Assembly (NCBI GenBank): GCA_035628035.1
Contig: DASPKS010000176.1
Location: 1 to 8,819, forward strand
Length of the DNA: 8,819 nt
Source of the DNA: DASPKS01 sp035628035
Lineage (GTDB): Bacteria; Bacteroidota; Rhodothermia; Rhodothermales; Rubricoccaceae
Direction: 5' to 3'
Part shown: piece by piece, positions 4,864 through 8,819 of the stretch
Position numbering within the stretch: the stretch's first letter is position 1
Layout of the letters: every line of letters starts with the position of its first letter
Notes under the pieces: model-generated
Seen by the model: the letters and a program-made list of their open reading frames with translations, nothing else
Databases searched by the model: none
What the model was told of the DNA's origin: nothing
Program-made: the position numbers and the translations under genes

Positions 4864-7551
4864 ATGGCTGAACCGACCGACGCCCCTGCTTCGCCGGCCG
4901 CCCCGGCCACCTCCACCGCGTACGACCCGACGGCCGTCGAGCCGCGCTGGTACGCCTTCTGGGAGGAGGGCGGCTTCTTCCGGGCCGACCCCGCCTCCGG
5001 GAAGCCCCCGTTCGTCATCCCGATGCCGCCGCCGAACGTGACCGGCCGGCTCCACATGGGCCACGCCCTCCAGGACGCCGTCCAGGACGCGCTCATCCGG
5101 ATGCGGCGGATGCAGGGGTACGAGGTCCTTTGGATCCCCGGGATCGACCACGCCGGCATCGCCACGCAGAACGTCGTCGAGCGCGAGCTGAAGGGGGAGG
5201 GGACGAGCCGCCACGCCCTCGGCCGCGCGGCGTTCGTCGACCGCGTGTGGGACTGGAAGGCCGAGTACGGCGACATCATCCTCCAGCAGAAGCGGAAGCT
5301 CGGCGACTCGGCCGACTGGAGCCGCAGCCGGTTCACGATGGACGAGGGGTTCACCCGCGCCGTCCAGACCGTCTTCGTGCGGCTCTACGAGGAGGGGCTG
5401 ATCTACCGCGGCGACTACCTCGTCAACTGGGACCCCGAGAACCGCACGGCCCTCTCTGACGAGGAGGTGGACAACGTCGAGCGGGACGGCTTCCTGTGGC
5501 ACGTCCGCTACCCCGTCGTGGACGAGGCGGGCAACGAGACCGGCGAGCACGTCACCATCGCGACGACGCGGCCCGAGACGATCCCAGCCGACACCGCCGT
5601 GGCCGTCCACCCCGACGACGAGCGGTACCGCGCGCTCGTCGGCCGCCGCGTGCGCGTGCCCACCACCGACCGCCTCGTCCCCCTCCTCGCCGACGCGCAC
5701 GTCTCGCCGGAGTTCGGCGCGGGCGCGCTCAAGGTGACGCCGGGCCACGACAAGAACGACTTCGAGATCGGACAGCGCCACGGCCTCCCTGTCCTCAACA
5801 TCATGAACCCGGACGGCACGCTGAACGAGGCGGCGGGCGCCTACGCCGGGCTGGACCGCGACGCCGCGCGCGAGCGGATCGTCGCCGACCTGGAGGCGCA
5901 GGGGCTCCTCGTGAAGACCGAGCCGTACCGAGGGACGGTGCCCGTGTCGAGCCGGAGCAAGGCCGTCATCGAGCCGCTCATCTCGCGGCAGTGGTTCGTG
6001 CGGATGAAGCCGCTCGCCGAGCCCGCGCTCGAAGCGGTGCGCAGCGGCACCGTCACGTTCCACCCGCAGCGGTGGGCCAACGAGTACTTCCGCTGGCTGG
6101 AGAACGTCCGCGACTGGACGATCAGCCGCCAGCTCTGGTGGGGCCACCGCATCCCCGTGTGGTATCACACCACGCCGGACGGCGAGATCGATGAGGGCCG
6201 CGACTTCGTGGTGAGCGTGGACCAGCCCGCGCCGGGGATGGTGCAGGACGAGGACGTCCTCGACACGTGGTTCTCCTCGTGGCTCTGGCCCTTCGCCACG
6301 CTCGGCTGGCCCGACGAGACGGAGGACCTGAAGAAGTTCTACCCCTCGACGGTCCTCGTCTCCGGTTACGACATCCTCTTCTTCTGGATCGCCCGGATGA
6401 TCATGGCGGGGCTCCACTTCACCGGGCAGGCCCCCTACCGCGACGTGTTCATCACCGGCATGGTGAAGGACAAGCTCGGCCGGTGGATGTCGAAGAGCCT
6501 CGGCAACGGGATCGACCCCCTCGACATGATCGAGCAGTACGGCGCCGACGCTGTGCGCTTCTCGCTCGTCCTCCTGTGCGCGCAGGGGCAGGACATCAAG
6601 CTCGACCCGTCGAAGTTCGAGATGGGGCGGAACTTCGCGAACAAGCTCTGGAATGCGTTCAACGTGTTCGGGCGGTTTATGGAGGAGGGCCGCGACTACC
6701 GCCGCACGCGCGCGTTCGAGGCGCTGTCGCTCGTCGAGCGCTGGATGCTCACGCGGCTCAACGAGACCGTCGAGGCCGTCGACAACGCGTGCGCGCGGTA
6801 CCGCCTCAACGAGGCGCTCGGCCTCCTCTATGACCTCTTCTGGCGTGACTACTGCGACTGGTACCTCGAGCTCGTCAAGCCTGCGCCGGGCGAGGCGATG
6901 GACGAGGAGGCGCTGGCGCTGGCAGCGGAGGTGTACGAGGGGATGCTCCGGCTGCTCCACCCGTTCATGCCGTTCATCACGGAGGCGATGTGGCACCGCC
7001 TCCGCCCGCGCGGCGAGCGGGACGCGCTGGTCGTGGCGTCATGGCCCGCGGCGAACGCCGCCGAGACCGACGTGGAAGCCGCGCAGCTGTTCGAGCTGAT
7101 CCAGGCCGTCGTGACGGGCATCCGGTCGGTGCGCAGCCAGTACAACGTGCCGCCGGGCCGCCGCATCGGCGCGGCCGTGAGCCTGGCGGACGCCGAGCTG
7201 GTCCCCGCCCTCACCGCGCAGCGGCGGATTGTGGAGCGGATGGCGGGCGTCGAGGCGCTGGAGCTCGGCACCGGCCTCGCGAAGCCGGCGGCGGCAGCGG
7301 CCGTCGTCGTGCAGGGGCACGAGGTGTTCGTCCCGCTGGCCGGGATGATCGACCTCGACGCCGAGCGGGCGCGGCTCGCCAGGGAGATCGCGCAGAAGGA
7401 GGGGTTCCTGAAGGGCGTCGAGGCGAAGCTGGCCAATGAAGGGTTTATCTCGCGGGCGCCGGAGGACGTCGTTACCCGCGAGCGCCAGAAGGCGGCCGAC
7501 GCCCGGGCGGAGCTCGAAAAGCTCCGCGTCAACCTCTCCGACCTCGGGTGA
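4864..7551 (+). CDS. valS: Valine--tRNA ligase
   Basis: Cytoplasmic class Ia aminoacyl-tRNA synthetase that charges tRNA-Val with valine and hydrolyses mischarged threonine. It has 895 residues, the usual bacterial length. The Rossmann catalytic core opens with PPPNVTGRLHMGHAL, the HIGH motif being HMGH at 64-67. The CP1 editing domain lies at about 195-345, with TTRPET at 234-239 and GHDKNDFEIG at 294-303 carrying the conserved HDxxDFE. The second signature is GRWMSKSLGNGIDP with MSKS at 542-545; Trp541 replaces the usual first Lys of KMSKS. The anticodon-binding domain (about 588-740) starts with GRNFANKLWNAF. RSQYNVPPGRRI follows near 757, and from about 830 a charged helical stretch forms the C-terminal coiled-coil arm that contacts tRNA. 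The ATG at 4864 directly precedes the Pro/Ala-rich N-terminus; an in-frame TTG at 4840 would overlap the promoter-like box. No T-box leader is seen. Confidence 0.97.
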   Translation: MAEPTDAPASPAAPATSTAYDPTAVEPRWYAFWEEGGFFRADPASGKPPFVIPMPPPNVTGRLHMGHALQDAVQDALIRMRRMQGYEVLWIPGIDHAGIATQNVVERELKGEGTSRHALGRAAFVDRVWDWKAEYGDIILQQKRKLGDSADWSRSRFTMDEGFTRAVQTVFVRLYEEGLIYRGDYLVNWDPENRTALSDEEVDNVERDGFLWHVRYPVVDEAGNETGEHVTIATTRPETIPADTAVAVHPDDERYRALVGRRVRVPTTDRLVPLLADAHVSPEFGAGALKVTPGHDKNDFEIGQRHGLPVLNIMNPDGTLNEAAGAYAGLDRDAARERIVADLEAQGLLVKTEPYRGTVPVSSRSKAVIEPLISRQWFVRMKPLAEPALEAVRSGTVTFHPQRWANEYFRWLENVRDWTISRQLWWGHRIPVWYHTTPDGEIDEGRDFVVSVDQPAPGMVQDEDVLDTWFSSWLWPFATLGWPDETEDLKKFYPSTVLVSGYDILFFWIARMIMAGLHFTGQAPYRDVFITGMVKDKLGRWMSKSLGNGIDPLDMIEQYGADAVRFSLVLLCAQGQDIKLDPSKFEMGRNFANKLWNAFNVFGRFMEEGRDYRRTRAFEALSLVERWMLTRLNETVEAVDNACARYRLNEALGLLYDLFWRDYCDWYLELVKPAPGEAMDEEALALAAEVYEGMLRLLHPFMPFITEAMWHRLRPRGERDALVVASWPAANAAETDVEAAQLFELIQAVVTGIRSVRSQYNVPPGRRIGAAVSLADAELVPALTAQRRIVERMAGVEALELGTGLAKPAAAAAVVVQGHEVFVPLAGMIDLDAERARLAREIAQKEGFLKGVEAKLANEGFISRAPEDVVTRERQKAADARAELEKLRVNLSDLG

Positions 7552-7614
7552 GGAATCCCTGCACACCATCCGGTGCGCGCCGCGCGTTGTACTGGCCCTG
7601 CCCTTGCTGATCCT

Positions 7615-8067
7615 ATGAACCGGCCCCTGCTCCTCGTGCTCTTCCTCCTCGCGAACGGCTGTGCCATCCTCATCGGGGGCCCGGGCGCAGGCGGACGTAC
7701 GCCCCGCGACCTCGCGCAGGCCCGCGCCCGGTGGGAACGGGCTGGGCTCGACGACTACACGTTCACCCTCCAGCGCAACTGCTTCTGCCCGGAGGAGTAC
7801 AGGGGCCCCTTCGAGGTGCAGGTCGAGAACGACCGCATCGTGCGCGTCACGCGAGAGGGGCAGCCGGCCGACCAGCATGTGGCCCAGGTGCCCACCATCG
7901 AGGAGCTGTTCGGGCTCCTCGAAGGGGCCTACGCCGGCAGCGCCGAGCGCGTCGTGGCCACGTACGACGCGGCGCTCGGCTACCCCGTCGAGTTCTTCAT
8001 CGACGAGAGCACCCAGATCGCCGACGAGGAGATCGGGTACCACGTCCCGGCGCTCACGCCGCGCTGA
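7615..8067 (+). CDS. DUF6174-type small lipoprotein, copy 1
   Basis: A 150-residue protein with a lipoprotein-type signal (MNRPLLLVLFLLANGC, probable lipidated Cys16, weak lipobox). The mature part matches the DUF6174 pattern as I remember it: ARARWERAGLDDYTFTLQRNCFC at the start (Cys56 and Cys58 as a CxC pair), then a short beta segment (FEVQVENDRIVRVT), a helix TIEELFGLLEGAY, and a C-terminal YPVEFFIDES...IADEEIGYHV. Function of this family is not known. The ATG at 7615 is chosen because the signal peptide begins there; an in-frame GTG at 7573 would add 14 residues without sense. The gene starts 63 bp after valS on the same strand with no good terminator in between, so read-through from valS is possible. 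A diverged paralogue follows. Confidence 0.85.
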   Translation: MNRPLLLVLFLLANGCAILIGGPGAGGRTPRDLAQARARWERAGLDDYTFTLQRNCFCPEEYRGPFEVQVENDRIVRVTREGQPADQHVAQVPTIEELFGLLEGAYAGSAERVVATYDAALGYPVEFFIDESTQIADEEIGYHVPALTPR

Positions 8068-8100
8068 GAGGGGATCGGTTTTCCCCCGTCGGGCATAGAA

Positions 8101-8126
8101 CAGGCCCTCAACGCCGGTCGGGCCTG
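8101..8126 (+). other. Hairpin between the two DUF6174 genes
   Basis: CAGGCCC (8101-8107) pairs perfectly with GGGCCTG (8120-8126) around a 12-base loop, in the 85-bp gap between the two genes. It is followed by pyrimidine-rich CCCTTCTCCTCC rather than a T-tract, so it is a poor terminator. It may attenuate or mark the leader of the second gene, or be chance. Confidence 0.3.
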
Positions 8127-8152
8127 GCCCTTCTCCTCCTGCTCCTCTCCCG

Positions 8153-8662
8153 ATGCACCTGCGCGCCCTCCTTCTCGCCGCTCCGGCGGCGCTACTCCTC
8201 ATTGGCTGCGACACCGGCAGCGACGACGTGTCCGGCCCCATCGACCCCCCGGCGGCGGTGAACCTGAACGCGCTCGTCCAGGACACGACCGAAGCGGGGC
8301 TCGCCCTGTACCGCGCGCGGTGGAACGCGCAGGGCGTGGAGGACTACCGCTTCGACCTCCTCGAGCGGTGCATCTGCCTCCGCCACCTGTACCGTTACCG
8401 CGTGGCCGTCCGCGACGGGCGGCCCGTACAGATGGAGGTCACGCGCGAGGAGGAGGAGGTGCCCATCATCGAGCCCCGGCCGCCGGACACCGTCGAGGAG
8501 ATCTTCGCCCTCCTCCAGGATGCCTTCGACGGCGACACCACCCGCGTCTTCGTCGGCTACGTCCCAGAGACCGGCCTCCCCGCCGCCCTCTACATCGACT
8601 ACAACGTCCGCATCGCCGACGAGGAGCTCGACTACACCATCACCGCGTTCGAGGCGGACTGA
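8153..8662 (+). CDS. DUF6174-type small lipoprotein, copy 2
   Basis: A 169-residue paralogue of the preceding gene. The signal ends in LLLIGC with Cys19 in a better lipobox, followed by an acidic, Asp/Pro-rich linker to about residue 35. The shared core is visible without a tool: YRARWNAQGVEDYRFDLLERCIC (CxC at 73/75), TVEEIFALLQDAFDGDTTRVFVGY, and LPAALYIDYNVRIADEELDY, in the same order and spacing as copy 1. It differs where copy 1 has CFCPEEYRGPFEVQV: here CICLRHLYRYRVAV, with the Pro-Glu-Glu-Tyr lost and more Arg. A run of four Glu (EEEE) follows the VTR segment. Likely lipid-anchored in the periplasm or on the cell surface; function unknown. It ends 24 bp before the hairpin stem of the converging gene's terminator. 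Confidence 0.85.
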   Translation: MHLRALLLAAPAALLLIGCDTGSDDVSGPIDPPAAVNLNALVQDTTEAGLALYRARWNAQGVEDYRFDLLERCICLRHLYRYRVAVRDGRPVQMEVTREEEEVPIIEPRPPDTVEEIFALLQDAFDGDTTRVFVGYVPETGLPAALYIDYNVRIADEELDYTITAFEAD

Positions 8663-8678
8663 CGGAGGCGGCCGGGAT

Positions 8679-8710
8679 AAAAAAAGCCGCCCGGCGCGGG
8701 GCCGGGCGGC
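8679..8710 (-). terminator. Intrinsic terminator of the right-edge minus-strand gene
   Basis: A perfect 10-bp GC stem, GCCGCCCGGC (8686-8695) with GCCGGGCGGC (8701-8710), encloses a five-base loop. Seven A residues (8679-8685) precede it on the plus strand, giving seven U after the hairpin on minus-strand RNA. It therefore ends transcription coming from the right, 36 bp after that gene's stop codon. It may also stop read-through of the second DUF6174 gene, but on that strand it lacks a U-tract. Confidence 0.88.
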
Positions 8711-8746
8711 AGGGGGGTGCCTCGGGAGCGGGCTCGGCCGCCGGGG

Positions 8747-8819
8747 TCACTCCGCGACGTCGCCGACGTGGAGCGTGGCGGCCATCGAGGCCGGCCCGCC
8801 GTAGCCAGCGCCGACGAGG
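8747..8819 (-). CDS. C-terminal 23 codons of an unidentified minus-strand gene
   Basis: Reading leftward from the right edge, an open frame encodes LVGAGYGGPASMAATLHV then GDVAE and a TGA stop at 8749-8747. The frame is favoured by the minus-strand terminator 36 bp downstream and by protein-like composition. The Gly-rich GYGGP followed by an amphipathic AATLHVGD strand recalls the last strand of acyl-transferring enzymes such as thiolases or ketosynthases, but 23 residues are too few to name the protein. Confidence 0.55.
   Translation of the reverse strand, partial: LVGAGYGGPASMAATLHVGDVAE

Noticed and set aside
4834..6996. 720-codon open frame on the minus strand opposite valS
   Set aside because: It is the antisense shadow of a clear valS gene. 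High G/C at third positions removes stop codons on the opposite strand, and the translation is His/Arg/Val/Glu-rich without any recognisable fold.
7552..7614. Possible terminator after valS (GCACACC/GGTGCGC)
   Set aside because: The stem has a mismatch, is very short and no T-run follows; not enough to call.
1..8819. Mobile element, defence system or CRISPR array
   Set aside because: No transposase, integrase, nuclease, toxin/antitoxin pair, phage gene or regularly spaced repeat was found on reading both strands; base composition is even along the window.

Overview
The window is very GC-rich bacterial chromosomal DNA, densely coding, with a strong G/C bias at third codon positions. The best taxonomic clue is the secreted metalloprotease at 2980-4749. 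It ends in a typical type IX secretion (Por) C-terminal sorting domain (AYPNPFNP ... SGLYVVRV ... LVK), preceded by the 'PVELTSF ... W.TASE.NN.GFE' module common in Bacteroidota-type exoproteins. Starts generally lack a convincing Shine-Dalgarno, and several have a TAnnTT-type box about 15-30 nt upstream. A high-GC member of the Rhodothermota (Salinibacter/Rubricoccus/Rubrivirga-like) fits best; this is inference, not a database match.

Layout. The left third reads on the minus strand: an ECF sigma factor (2219-2833), a proline-rich, probably membrane-anchored toast-rack/LiaF-like beta-repeat protein (1075-2106), and adenylosuccinate lyase purB (1-990, GTG start, C-terminus beyond the left edge). 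A 146-bp divergent intergenic region (2834-2979) with inverted repeats and candidate promoters on both strands separates the sigma factor from the rightward genes. On the plus strand come a secreted M12B-like zinc metalloprotease (2980-4749), a strong hairpin, valyl-tRNA synthetase valS (4864-7551), and two tandem small lipoproteins of the DUF6174 type (7615-8067 and 8153-8662). At the right edge an intrinsic terminator (U-tract on the minus strand) serves the end of a converging minus-strand gene (8747-8819, 23 codons visible).

How the genes relate. purB and valS are housekeeping genes (purine synthesis, aminoacylation). The sigma factor, the surface/periplasmic toast-rack protein and the divergent secreted protease could form an envelope-response or secretion-linked unit, since the toast-rack gene occupies the place where an anti-sigma gene is often found; this is inference from gene order and fold family. 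The two DUF6174 lipoproteins are diverged paralogues of unknown function. No rRNA, tRNA, CRISPR array, transposase or phage gene is visible, and no intergenic gap exceeds 150 bp. The window is mostly ordinary chromosome; the points worth a second look are the sigma/toast-rack pair, the protease's changed Met-turn, the repeat elements in the two intergenic regions around the sigma gene, and the DUF6174 pair.
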